This document shows, piece after piece, positions 42,979 through 53,846 of a stretch of DNA of 64,000 bases (position 1 is the first letter of the stretch; the number at the start of each line of letters is the position of its first letter). The notes below the pieces were generated by a model, which saw only the letters and a program-made list of their open reading frames with translations, did not search any database and had not been told where the DNA came from. The translations under genes and the position numbers were made by a program. The stretch comes from Sarcomyxa edulis (lineage: Eukaryota; Basidiomycota; Agaricomycetes; Agaricales; Mycenaceae). The stretch lies in assembly GCA_009761415.1 (NCBI GenBank), contig QUOL01000001.1, forward strand, positions 4,076,796 to 4,140,795, given 5' to 3'.

Positions 42979-43747
42979 CTAACTACAGAGATATTGGTGA
43001 TATTACCACAAACAACTTGCTTTTTGAATGTCCGGACACTGAAAGACACCAAGTACCCGCGACTTGACGGTTTCTCCCCGAAAGCGGCCTCTTCATCCAC
43101 TCACAAAACGCTAACCCGCCTTCGGTCACGTCTCAGAACGTTTTGGAATACCTGAAATCACACACGAACAACTTCTCCGAAGGAAATCTACCACCAGAAC
43201 CCAATTCCCTATCGTCGTTTCACCTGACCGAAAGCCCAATGTACTCGATCACCTCTCCGCAGCCCCCTAGATCCTTCGGACAGATCCCAAATCGTTTCAG
43301 CAGGCTCCCTTTCATCTCTAGAAGACCTCATCGAGAGATACTTCACCGACAAAACATTGCCACCAGTCGACATACCGCCAACGTGATGCTTGCTGCCCTG
43401 AGCTGTTCTTCCTATCAAATCGGACATATTCCCTTTACATTACAATCTCAATTCACACCTTTCCATGCATCTGGACGCCTCGTTAAGGCCTCCGTTCACC
43501 CTGACCAAGTGGTGCTACGGAATATGCTTCCCTCTGTGTTTATCACATGACACAGCACTTGTAAGCGAGGTATCGCCCGCTAACAAAGACACTACAGGTC
43601 TCCGCCTAGCAACCCACATCAAATTCACTCTTCTCGGACAACTTTGGCCGTCGTATCTTGGAAAAATCTATCGGAAGCTCCCTATCATCCTGCTCACTCG
43701 GACATGTTTCATCCCTTCACAAATTCACCTTGCAACACTTTCAGAGA
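42979..43747. other. Unassigned sequence downstream of the DUF6589 remnant
   Basis: Open frames at 43143-43550 and 43465-44067 have no motif I recognise. They may be diverged remains of the same transposon. Confidence 0.35.
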
Positions 43748-43840
43748 GCCATGGTGGTAATATACAGTCTAACAGTCCTGGCTACAGCCAGTGGAAATTT
43801 TTTATTAAACATGGCTGTAGCCAGGCCTGTGGCTGTGCAT
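43748..43840 (+). repeat. Left copy of a hairpin repeat that also occurs at 57.9-58.0 kb
   Basis: It contains a perfect 13-bp inverted repeat (CTGGCTACAGCCA at 43779-43791, TGGCTGTAGCCAG at 43812-43824). Over about 90 bp it aligns to the reverse complement of 57928-58016, sharing CCATGG, AGTCTAACA, GGCTACAGCCAG, GAAATT and AGCCAGGCCTGTGGCT. Could be a MITE, or one end of the large KDZ island. Confidence 0.65.
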
Positions 43841-44010
43841 GCTCCTCAGAGGTCCAGCACCCGATTTTCCCTCAGCTTGGTCAGCCAAAGTCCGGGACTT
43901 CCACCCTGGCCTTACACATGTACAAACAGAAGACCATGAATATAATAATAATAATATTCGGGCTGGTAGGCTTCCTACACAAAATGAATGCTATTAATGG
44001 ACTTTCTTCT

Positions 44011-44434
44011 TCGGCTTGTTCCGATCGGATTCAGCTAGCCACGCCGCCGATTTGGACCTTTGGCTAGGTCCGAGTTAGCTAGCCAGCGCTCAATTTCTCC
44101 TCTCTGTCTCGGACAGGTCACAGTGGGTTGGCTCTGCTCCGGGTTCCACAATACAGGTCAGGTCCATCTCCGCCAGCTCGGACTTGGCCAAACCTGAGGA
44201 ACTATCCTATGGCTGGTATCCGGGGAGGTCTTGGTAGCTGATCCCCTGGGGGGTACATTTGTGGCATTTGTGGCGCACTGGCTGAGTTGGACCTGGCCAA
44301 CCATCAAAGTAGAGCCTCTGGCTAACATTTTTCCCATCAGATCTACGCTATTTACGGATTGCTCTTCTCGGCTTGTTCCGATCGGATTCAGCTAGCCACG
44401 CCGCCGATTTTGACCTCTGGCTAAGTCTGAGTTG
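44011..44434 (+). repeat. Two 67-bp direct repeats 357 bp apart
   Basis: 44011-44077 and 44368-44434 share TCGGCTTGTTCCGATCGGAT, then TCAGCTAGCCACGCCGCCGA and TTTNGACCTNTGGCTA, with few differences. The sequence between them has repeated TGGCTCTG / CTGGCTAA words but no ORF. Confidence 0.8.
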
Positions 44435-44587
44435 GCCGACAGACCCACATAATCCGTGGCTCTCGGAGATCATCTTCGAAGAATTATTCTAAGTCCAAAT
44501 TTCGAAAATTTCTTGCTGGATCTTCAGTCTCTCTGTTGAATGACACTGAAAATATAAAATGGCATTGTACATTGATATCTTGATACG

Positions 44588-47500
44588 TTATATGCTGCCT
44601 CTACAGGCTAGCATTCCCCAGAGTGTCCAGCCTACATCCAGGACAGCTTCTTCCCAATCCACAATAGGGCCTACAACTTTCACTCCGTCGACTTTACCTT
44701 GCACGAACATCCCCACCAATAAAGACAAGCAACGACCCCTAAGAAGCCGTTAGCCCCAGGGCAGTTCAGTGACTCCCAGTCGTCGCCGTACTCCTCAATC
44801 TTCGAGGGCCAATCCGATGCACTCTCAAGTTCGCGCCACTTTGGCTGCAACGAAATCCACCACTCAAGCCACGTATTTCCGAACGACTCGGTATTCGTCA
44901 CCAGTGTTGACGCACCGCCGCGCCCGCGTCCGTCTATTATCCAGACCGTGAGCTGAGCGGGCCTTCCAGCCTTTGGAAACCCGCGTTTTCCATTTTTGAA
45001 GTCGTTCGAGACTTCGAGCTTGATGAGCAAATCTATTAAGTTGCGGAAGGGTTGCCCGAGGTCAATGGACGTCAGAATTGTCAATGGTGTCCGTAGCCAG
45101 TTGGGTGCGTTGTCGGGAAGCTTGATCTCCTTCCCTACCGATTCCTTGTTGCGGTCGTTGAAGAAACGTTTATCGACACTAGGAGAGTCACGGAGGCTCT
45201 CGTCGAGAGGGGGTGGGTTTCCGACGTCGCCAGCCGCAGGTTTGCGGACGTTTAGGGAAGAGGTGTTGGAGCTGTCATTGTGCAGACCGTCTTCACGTTC
45301 GAGAGTGGAGTCGAGAGGAGTTCCAGAATCGACACCAGGGTTGCGAACATCAGGAACAGGAGTGGGAACATCCCTGAGTGCCGGCCTTCCAAAACCAAGA
45401 TGTCGCTCCCTTTCGGCAGTGCGACGAAAGGTGTTAACACGTTGGAGATGGCTGGAAACGTTTCCAAGATCGACAAGGCCGGGGCAAACCTCAGGGGAAT
45501 CTGGCCGGTCGGTGTGAACATCGAGGGAGTTGGTGCGAACATCAGGGGAATTGGTGCGAACATCAGGGGAACCTGGCTGGTCGGTGCGAACATCAGGTGA
45601 TTCTGATTGTCCGACGCCAACTTCAATGGAGGAGGGTTCGGGAATGGGGGGAACTACACTGCTGAGTCGGGAAACATGAACATCAGAGGGGAAAGAGTGA
45701 CTTCCTGCGTTCGTGCCCGCGAGAACAGTCCCCTCGCCCGTATCCACATTCATGGCTGTGTCGTCCAGCCCTCTATCGCTGACGCTAGGCTCTAGCATGT
45801 CTTCATCGCCGCCGTTCTCCGTATCCTGCCTATCGTGTTCAGCCGTTCCTCCTCTATCAGCTGCCGTTCCCTGACCCCCCTTCTCCCCAGAGCCGCTTGC
45901 TGCCCCTTCTGTGGACGGTATAGACTGGAGCCCTCGTGTAGACCGTCTTGGAGGCTCTGTCGGTACGATTCGTTCCCTCCTCCTTGGTTTTGGCCTCGGC
46001 TGTTGAACGTCGTCTGCAGCCTTTGTCTTTCCAGATATAAAACTGGCGGCGTGCCTAAGCTCGAGCTCGTCCAGAAGGCGTTGATTGGCTGCGATGTTTT
46101 CGTTTCTGATTCTCTCGTACTCAGAAATGATGGGGTTGGATCTGGATGTGCTGGGTTTGGGAGAGGCGGTCTGCGACGACAGGCCTTGAGTCGATGGTGC
46201 ATTTTTTGCCAGGGATGGGGTCTTCTTCACTGCCGTCGTCTTCGTCTTTGCTGCCGTCGTCCCCTTCAGCACCGTCTTCCCCGCCATTGCACCTGCAGGC
46301 ATGTCTCCCAACTGTGCTCTTTTCCTCTTTTTTGTTCGCTTTTTCATCGCCTCCTCCTCACTATCGACGTCGTCGTCGTTGTCGTCTGAGGATGACGACG
46401 AGTTGCTATCGGAGTCGCTGTGCCCAGGCACCATATCTTCGTCGTCTTCGTCCAGATCCATACGGTATTTGGCTTGCAACAATGGGTCGTCCGGAGCTAA
46501 TGCCGCTGCAGCTTTATCCTCATCAGCTGTTTTGCGTGTAGTTAGTATTGAAGTCTAGACATCGAATGAATACATGATGTACTTACTGAAGCAGGTCTGC
46601 AGGTAGCCCTCGAATAGCGCGCTAACGTTCTTTTGATAGCGCTCAGGCTGCCATCCCGCAAATGAGACCGGATTCAGTGAATTGTTGAGCGATTTGGTTA
46701 TGCTGAAGCACATTATCGAATGAGCACATCAATTTAACCGTAGCGAACAGAAGAAAACTTACGTCAGACAACCAATCTCCCCCCCTTGATCCGGCATGCA
46801 TCCACCGACGAGTACCACCATATGCATCCCAGTGAAGTCCTTGACGCCTTGGAAGATCGGTGTGAAGAATGCTCCAAGTCGATTGATACATCTGAGAGAT
46901 GCAGAGTTAGCCTTGAGATCGAAGATACACGGATGAAGGAGACGCTCACCTTTGTCGATCTGCTGGTGCCTGCGATGGAGGGGTGGACATGGCCGTCTTA
47001 TACTGCGCATTAGCCTGATCACGATCTGCTTCTGCCCTTTCCACAAGAGACGCCTTCTGGTCCTCTGGTAACGCGTCGTATAGCTCCTTGGCAATTTTGC
47101 AACGAAATGCAGCGGTAGGGTTGCCAGTCGTGCTCGGGTTTGCAGCCGTGTGCTCTGCCCATTGTTCCATGACCTTCGGATGAATCTCCTGCTTTTGGTT
47201 CTCGTGCATATATTGCTGATATCCCTGGCGTTGTTTCTGGGGAGGAGCTTTGACACCGGACAACTTCGCCATCAACAATGCTAGCGGATCGTCTTTGAAG
47301 TTCACGCGCTTGGCCATCGCGATTTTTTTCATCCGCTGTACGCGGTATTGAAGCCAACGTCGGATAGCCTGATAACACTAGCATCAATCTTTGCGATAGA
47401 ACACGCGCCAAATGATGAAAAGAGAACGCACCTTATTTTTCTGGCGTATATGGTCTCCTCGTGCAACTTGCTCTTCCGCTGTCAACTCCTCTACCACAGG

Positions 47501-47752
47501 GGGCGCGTTGATGTTGTAGACAGGCAGAGGTAAGTCCGGTTCTTCGTCGTCCGAGAGTCTCCAAGAGATGAGAGTATGATATTCGTTGCAGACGCGATTG
47601 AAGTAATCTCGTTCGGCTGTCCATCCAAAACGCATCGAGTCCGCGTACTTCTCAACATGAGGTAACAGGATGGTCTCACGACAACCTTCGGCCCATAGCT
47701 TCTGATTGCGCCGCTCCTTTTTGGGGATGCGCTTGTATTTTCGGTTTCCCAT
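44588..47752 (-). CDS. Agaricomycete transposon-neighbour protein (WLEWW-type), five exons, C-terminal frameshift
   Basis: Exons: 47752-47432, 47368-46950, 46891-46763, 46702-46587, 46526 onward. The unbroken frame ends at 44680; a one-base change at the four-base run 44711-44714 opens a conserved-looking tail (DWEEAVLDVGWTLWGML) to 44588. The N-terminus MGNRKYKRIPKKERR has basic text; then AIRRWLQYRVQRMKKIAM, ALPEDQKASLVERAEADR and the hydrophobic FTGMHMVVLVGGCMPD. A long acidic and Ser-rich linker carries SPDVRTD-type repeats (about 45480-45600). The C-terminal domain has NWLRTPLTIL, GNTWLEWWISLQPKWRE and GANGFLGVVACLYWWG. This family is common next to transposon genes in mushrooms. I know no biochemical role. 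It starts 220 bp from the divergent gene at 47973. Confidence 0.65.
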
Positions 47753-47972
47753 TCAATGTAGACACTTTGTTCGAATCAAGTTCAGCAACAACAATTAGAT
47801 GTTAAGAGAACTCACAATTGATTTGATCCACTGAGCTGATATGTAGTATTTTATGTCTTAGAATTTGCTTGCAATATGCACGGATGCAGCCACGTGCGTA
47901 CTGCTCGGAGATTCAAGCTCCGCCCCTTCATCATCGATTCAGATCAGATAACGATTTTCAGTCCCCACCACG
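47753..47972. promoter_or_regulatory. Divergent promoter region
   Basis: A 220-bp gap between the head-to-head starts at 47752 (minus) and 47973 (plus), so both genes probably share control sequence. I see no clear TATA box. Confidence 0.4.
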
Positions 47973-49335
47973 ATGGATCTGCTTGTAGCCTACACAAGCG
48001 CCATCCGTCTTGACTCCTCCTCACAGCATGAATATTGCATGCCCACGTATTATCCTGGATCAGTCACTGGGAACGCGCGCTACTACGTTGTTACGTTTGG
48101 ACGCGTCACTGGGATATTTCGAAGCTGGTACGTTCTCTTCTTCTCTCTCAGATTAGCACAATCTTGATTCCCAGCAAGGCTTATCGTCGAGCCACTTGTC
48201 CTTGGCTTCTCTGGCAGTGCTCACAAGAAGTTTAGTACTGCAGACGAGGCTATCGAGAGATGGCGAGAAAATTGTCTCGTATACCACGCGGACGGCGATC
48301 ACCATCCTGAGCAGGCCGAACTCAGAAAGGCGAGAAAGTTCTCCGTCACATTACCTCCCCCTGTCTCCCTTGAGGAACTTCGTGAGCAGGTTATCGAGCG
48401 ACAAAATCGTCTAGCAACACCCTTGACTCCTACAAAACCACCCCCTGCCTACCGTACCCCGACTTTCCCCACTCCTTCCACCCCGGTCAAAACCCCGACT
48501 CCTGCTTACACTCGCTCTGATTCCCCAACACCTCCCCCCGTACTCCTTTGAAAACCGTGGTCAAACCGTTGCCGTCCGTCATCAGTGCTTCAACTTTACC
48601 TGCTCGACGTGATCCAACACTACCAACTCCTACAAAACGATTGACATCAGTACATGGAAGAGTCCTGTCATCCGGATCATTAAGGTCGCCATCGCCAGCG
48701 CTGATGCAGCAGCCATCGTCAAGCCCAGCCAGGAGTTCATCGGAGAGCCTCACTCGTAGCTGGAGTCAGTCTACAAGTCCCCTAGCTCCGCTGTTTCTTC
48801 TAGCCCTACGGTTACCCAACCTCAGGGCAGGTCTTCAGCACGAAGGCCTCCGAGGAATGTCTACGGAGTATCGTTTGGGTCGTTCCGCAATGCGATATTC
48901 AATAATCGGTATGTGTATTGTTCCCCGATATGCGCACACTCAATGCTTACCTCCATTTCATATTAGAGAGTCAGCCTATAGTTTATACAGGCTATTTTAT
49001 CAGTCGTCCTCCCGTCCAGGCTTCCATGTGGGTTCCTTTGAGGATGTCGTTGCCGATATGACACGAGGTTGGGACGACACATTTTTCTCCTTCGTTCAGG
49101 GTGAAGGTCACGTCCTCACCTATAGCAGCATGTAAGTATCTCGTACCCATTCCGCGCGTATGTTATACTAACCGTACTTTACAGTGATCTCGCCCATGCC
49201 AAATTCGATTATCTCTGCTCAGAGATCGAAATCGTCGAGATGCTGCTCGATGAAACCTTGCAGGGCACGGAGAGACACGAGGAGCACAACTGTGAAGATC
49301 ATGATTGGGTAAACTGCCCTGAGACTTACAGTTAG
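47973..49335 (+). pseudogene. Protein with N-terminal RNase H1/viroplasmin-like domain; two single-base frame breaks
   Basis: Exons: 47973-48127, 48179-48908, 48967-49131, 49185-49335. The first exon joins (Trp split by the intron) to give ARYYVVTFGRVTGIFRSW then LIVEPLVLGFSGSAHKKFS and ADEAIERW. That is the pattern YYVV-x-GR-x-G-[IV]-[FY]-x-SW ... G-F-x-KF-x-A-x-A of the domain that binds RNA-DNA hybrids at the N-terminus of RNase H1. No RNase H catalytic domain follows. A Pro/Ser/Thr linker (TPTKPPPAYRTPTFPTPSTP) leads to a C-terminal segment (VYGVSFGSFRNAIFNN, SAYSLYRLFYQSSSRPGF). The frame breaks by one base at C-runs 48534-48539 and 48779-48782. Neighbours suggest a cargo gene of the KDZ island. 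Confidence 0.6.
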
Positions 49336-50346
49336 ATGGGTTCCGTAGGCTCGTACTGGCGTTTTCCCTCCCCCTCTATACAAGTAGATATGCATCGTAG
49401 CAATATACATCCCTTCTTCGTCACTTCTGGTCTCTCAATTAAGCTTGAATATCGCCCGCCTCATTGACTAGTTTACTGCATCTGCCCATAGGCATGTCAT
49501 GTAATGAAACTGTATAGAGATTGTATTTCGTGCACTCTCAGTCTGTAGAACTAGTTCAAAACAAAGTGAATGGTGTGTAGGTTTTGTAGACGCTCCCCTC
49601 GACGCTCGTAGACGCTCCCTCATCTTTTGATGGTTGGAGCAGCCCAAGCAAGATATGCAGTCTCAGCGTCTGTGCGAAGCCTTTGCCTCCCGACCCCAAA
49701 CTGTACGGTGCAAATGAGTATATGGTGCCAATAATCGTGACATTGGCTAACCAAGTGAGCTGGGTATCCTGCGACCCCTGCAAATTGGGAGGAGTGTAGG
49801 TCTGAAGTCGACTAACAACATACTTGAACTCACATACCGTTGCGAGCCACTGTCAATCCTCCCTGAAATTATGTCTTCAACATGGATCTAAACCCTCAAA
49901 GCGACAATCCAGCACAAATGATGCCTATGAGAGAGGTTGTACGTATACGCTCGAGATGCGATTGAAGGTATGTGAAGGCGAAGTGTGGATCTGGTGTAAG
50001 AGCAAGAAGCTAGGTTGTGAGAGCAAGAAGCGATGTTGGTGCATTCAATTCCCCTCTAGAAAGACACATGAATGATTAGAATTGCAGAAATCGAAGGGTA
50101 CATTACCTGACACGGTGACGATGCGATGTATATGGTGTATAGTACAAGAGAGAGGCTGCGAACACGGTCACATAAATGGTGCGAACGGACGCGAACAAGG
50201 TGCGAACGGGCTCCAGACGCGACACTTGTTGCGAACAAAAGTCGCGAACACGGACAAAAATCGCTGCTTTTTCCATACATTCCCCTTGCGGAATGCCAAA
50301 CACACTTTGATCTCCTTCAGCTCGCTCGCTCATTCATTTCTAGCTC
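49336..50346. other. Intergenic stretch inside the island
   Basis: No supported ORF. It contains the GCGAAC cluster (50158-50249) just upstream of the next gene. Confidence 0.45.
50158..50249 (+). repeat. Six GCGAAC words in 92 bp
   Basis: GCGAAC at 50158, 50181, 50191, 50202, 50231 and 50244, 100-190 bp upstream of the ATG at 50347. The complement is GTTCGC. Could be a cluster of factor-binding sites or a decayed minisatellite. Confidence 0.6.
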
Positions 50347-51437
50347 ATGACATCCTCAACGTCAAGGAAGTCAAACAGGGCAAAGGCAAAAGCTAAGGCC
50401 AAAACAAAGACTAAAACAAAATCGAAGGGGAATTCTCAATCAAAAGGGACGACGAACTTGAATGATAGTTCAGGGAGCAACAAGAGTCAGTCTGCTAGGA
50501 AAAGCGCCGCATATTACGCCAAGTACGTTGTTATGACTTCTCCTCAACCCTTCATTTCTCATCATTCTTGCACTAGTAATGCAGCTATGCTACGAGAAAA
50601 GGCGAAGCTTCGGATGCGCAATATTCGAGCTTCTCGAGCAGCAACGGTGCAGCCTCAAGCTCCAGCTCCAGCTCTCAATCAAGACCTTCCTCAGGATCCC
50701 GAACCGACACCTCTGCCAGTGCATCTACACCATTCCCCGTCCAGTCGCTCCCCTAGCTCCTCTCCTCTTCCTGAAGATCTAACTCGGGAATCATCTTTAT
50801 CTTTGGATCTTCATCCATCTCGGTCTCTTCAATCCCGTCAACTCCCTCGTTCCCCTTCCCCTGATCTTCCACCTCGTTCCCGATCTCCCTCTCCAACTCG
50901 TAGGTCGAGACAAGTGGACGACCGTTTTATAGATCCTCGCCTCAGGTTGACTCGTATGGAGCTTGACGATTGCGACCTACAGGGTGTCGATCTGGATCTT
51001 GAATTCGATCTCACAAAACTTCCATATGAATTCGATATCCAATTCGATCACTTCAACCTGTCACACAACGCTGACCTCCTGGACCATTTCGACCCGGAGG
51101 ATGAGTTCTGGATGGTTACTCATAGGCGATGTGTTGGAGAATGGGCCAGTAGATGGGGACACACTTCTTGCTGGGCGCAGGAGATCAAGTGTGGCTACCA
51201 TCGTCTTCGTACAGAGCGGGACAAGGAACAGTTCGTAACCACCGTATCAGCCCACGCTTTACAGGGCCGTATAATTGTCCACCAGCTCAAGGGTATATTA
51301 GATATGCGAGACCCCCGAAGGAAGACTGGCATTTGAGGGAATTGTGGAGGACTTCGATGGAGTTGTTGGACCCCATGTATCGCGGGCTTGGGATCATCGA
51401 TGCTTGGTTGGATTTTCTACGCGTAGTCGCCTTCTAG
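50347..51437 (+). pseudogene. Small basic-region protein of the KDZ island, one frame break near the C-terminus
   Basis: Exons 50347-50522 and 50577-51437, joined in frame (54-nt intron). The N-terminus is a Lys/Ser-rich tail (AKAKAKTKTKTKSK). The splice joins AAYYAK-type text to LREKAKLRMRNIRASRA, a helix-forming basic region like those seen in DNA-binding basic domains. A Ser/Pro/Arg linker follows, then an acidic repeat-like stretch (DLQGVDLDLEFDLTKL) and a C-terminal part HFDPEDEFWMVTHRRCVGEW. One missing base at the G3 run 51291-51293 shifts the frame; without it the text would continue through GYIRYARPPKEDWHLREL to the stop at 51437. Function unknown; DNA binding is inferred from charge and helix pattern. 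Confidence 0.5.
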
Positions 51438-51891
51438 TCAATGTAGCATCTATCTGTATTCCATACCATATGAGTCCAAGGGACATAGATCGATCGCCCA
51501 CGCACTGCAGCTGGAACTACTCAGCTCGAGATGTTGTAGTGTGGACGCGACTTGATCACGTGTGCGTGTCCATACCGTGATCTCCGAGTCCGAGTTTAAT
51601 TTTTTTTGCATCTTCCTGATTCTTCCAAGTTCCAACTCTCCTTGACCGGTCTCAACGAGCTACCTTCTCGCACACTTTCTTTATTTCTCCACAGGCTAGG
51701 TATCTAGTGGCAGGTGCCACTGAGGTAAGTTGATTTTATAGCTGCAATATAATCTGGTGAATTCCTGAGTAACCCGTACACTGAGCCTAACCCATGGGTA
51801 CTACGGCGGGGAGCTTGGGGGTTGTGCCTTCTTATATTGATGTGAGGTGCTATCCAGACTGACTTCTTACTTCACAGACAAGTACCTCAAA
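51438..51891. other. Spacer before the TET/JBP gene
   Basis: No ORF with recognisable text; pyrimidine-rich before the ATG at 51892. Confidence 0.4.
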
Positions 51892-53795
51892 ATGCCTCGA
51901 ACTGTAAGAGCCTACCCTCCACAAAACGTAAAACTGACTCCCAGGGGATTTAGACGCATAGAGGGACCGAATTCTCGCCTTTCTCGCTGGAGGGCGTCCT
52001 TCCTTTACGCGTAGATGTACATTTGGGCTCCTTAATCAAACGCGCCAGACAGGACGAAATTCAGCGAGACATCCAAGGCGTAGGGGATAATGAAGGCATG
52101 CCTTTATCATACGAATCGCAGTGCATCTCGCCCGCTGCATCCAGGCGTTCCTCACGTCATCCTCTCCGACTGCCTTTCTGAAATGTCCCTTGATCGCGCC
52201 GTTGAGACATTGCCGCCACACTCCTTATATTCAACCCAGACGAGATCGACGCGTTTTCATCCCCCATTCCTCCGCAATCCAGCTCCCTATCCAAGCTCCC
52301 TGTGGCATACGTGTGTTCATCCCCTCTACGTCCAGCTTCCACCATGTCACGCTCGGTTTCTCCAATCCCTTCGTCCTCGCAGCCAGCATCTCCCATGTCC
52401 TCTCGAGCGTCGCTGGGCCCAACTCTACCAACTCCTGCCAATACACCTCTCTACTCAGGAATTGAGCGATCTCGTGCAAGAGCGCAAGCACACAAACGAC
52501 GCCACCAGAAGGCGATGAAACGCGCAGAGCGCAATTCGCAGCCGTCCTCTGCCGTCAGGTATTGTGTTCGCTCATCCACGTCAATCAAGTACGCCAAACC
52601 TACACAGATCAAGTCGGCCTTGAGCATCAACAATCTGCCCACCACTCGCGGCTCATTCACTGGGCTGCGCCAGAAGGTGGTGAGGAAGCGGCCTTTCCAG
52701 GTCAACGAGTTGATCAATAGGGGATTTAGTCTTCGCAAATGGGATGGGCGGTAAGCCGCACTGGCCATTGTTCCCCCTTCTACTTGTACTAATACAGTCT
52801 CACCAGATCAACACACGTCATAACAGACGTGGCGCAACGCATCATGGTCACCCTCGTAGGCTATCCAAGGATAATCCTTCGTCGACTTCAAAACCTTGGA
52901 CTGACGTAGCAAGCGGGGCTGCGGAAGTCATCGATTTAACTCGTACAGAGGAGGGCATACCTCCGCGTCGCCATCGTAGAGGTAATTTTGCGGCCTTGGC
53001 ATGTGGCGTTTCGTTTGGTGGAGGGCAGGAGGTAAGTTTGCTTTCTCTTGCCCTCTGTGCACATGTAGGGGTTGACGTTGCGTTCAAATAGCGCCCAGGA
53101 ATTCTGCAATACTCGGACAGATCGTCGTACAGGGCAGTTCAGGTCTGCGAGGGAACTCGGACATTAATCGGATTGCAAGGTTCAGAACAGCAAGTGTATT
53201 CTCATCAACGCCTTGAGCAGTACTAACAAACTTACAGGTGCATTTGCATATTACTATCCGAGGATACATGAGTACTATGAGACGTCCTGAACAAACTGTA
53301 CGCGCACCATCCAGAACTGACGCGTAACTTCAGCGGGAGTGTCTTTCCTGCTGCTACTATCAACGCTGGTCCGAACACAGTCTCGGTAGTCCATGTCGAC
53401 TCGGGTAACCCGCCTGGTGGCATATGTGCCCTGACAGCCTTAGGAAACTACGACTATGTCAAGGGCGGCCATATAGTCCTTTATGATCTGAAGCTTATCA
53501 TCGAGTTTCCGCCGGGTGCTACCATCCTTTTACCATCAGCAAGCCTTCGCCATGGGAATACCCCGTCGCTCGTGGAGAGTCAAGATTTTCGATGGCGCAG
53601 TACTGTTCAGGTGGCCTTCTACGTTGGGTTTCTTACGGCTTCCGTACCGCAGCTGATTTGTTGAAGTCAGAGGGAGGCGCGGAGGCTAAGAGAGCTATAG
53701 ACGGTGAGGATGACTCACGATGGAAATGGGCCGTTGGACTTTTTTCGAAGCTGGACGAATTGGAAGCAGATCATACAGAGGTACGTTCTCATTGA
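51892..53795 (+). pseudogene. TET/JBP-family 2-oxoglutarate/Fe(II) dioxygenase, broken by several single-base deletions
   Basis: A chain of exons starts near ATG 51892. N-terminal text LGSLIKRARQDEIQRDIQGV is followed by a Ser-rich region and basic text (52344-52750), then a 57-nt intron. Next comes PWTDVASGAAEVIDL and HRRGNFAALACGVSFGGGQ (to 53031). The catalytic core reads LYAHHPELTRNFSGSVFPAA, INAGPNTVSVVHVDSGNPPG, GHIVLYDLKLIIEFPPGATI, LRHGN and AQYCSGGLLRWVSYGF. The iron ligands would be His (53394-53396), Asp (53400-53402) and a distal His (53551-53553), with Arg at 53583-53585 binding 2-oxoglutarate. TET/JBP enzymes oxidise methylated bases in DNA. Their large basidiomycete expansion is known to travel with KDZ transposons, as here. 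I count at least five one-base deletions, for example at 52865-52868, 53286-53287 and 53561-53564. Confidence 0.8.
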
Positions 53796-53846
53796 CCAAT
53801 ACACCTGTCGGAGTCGAATACGCTGTGATAGACCTACATATAACTA

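Noticed and set aside
45835..46389. Plus-strand ORF of 184 codons within the WLEWW gene
   Set aside because: Antisense to the Ser/acidic linker of a better supported gene with consistent splicing.
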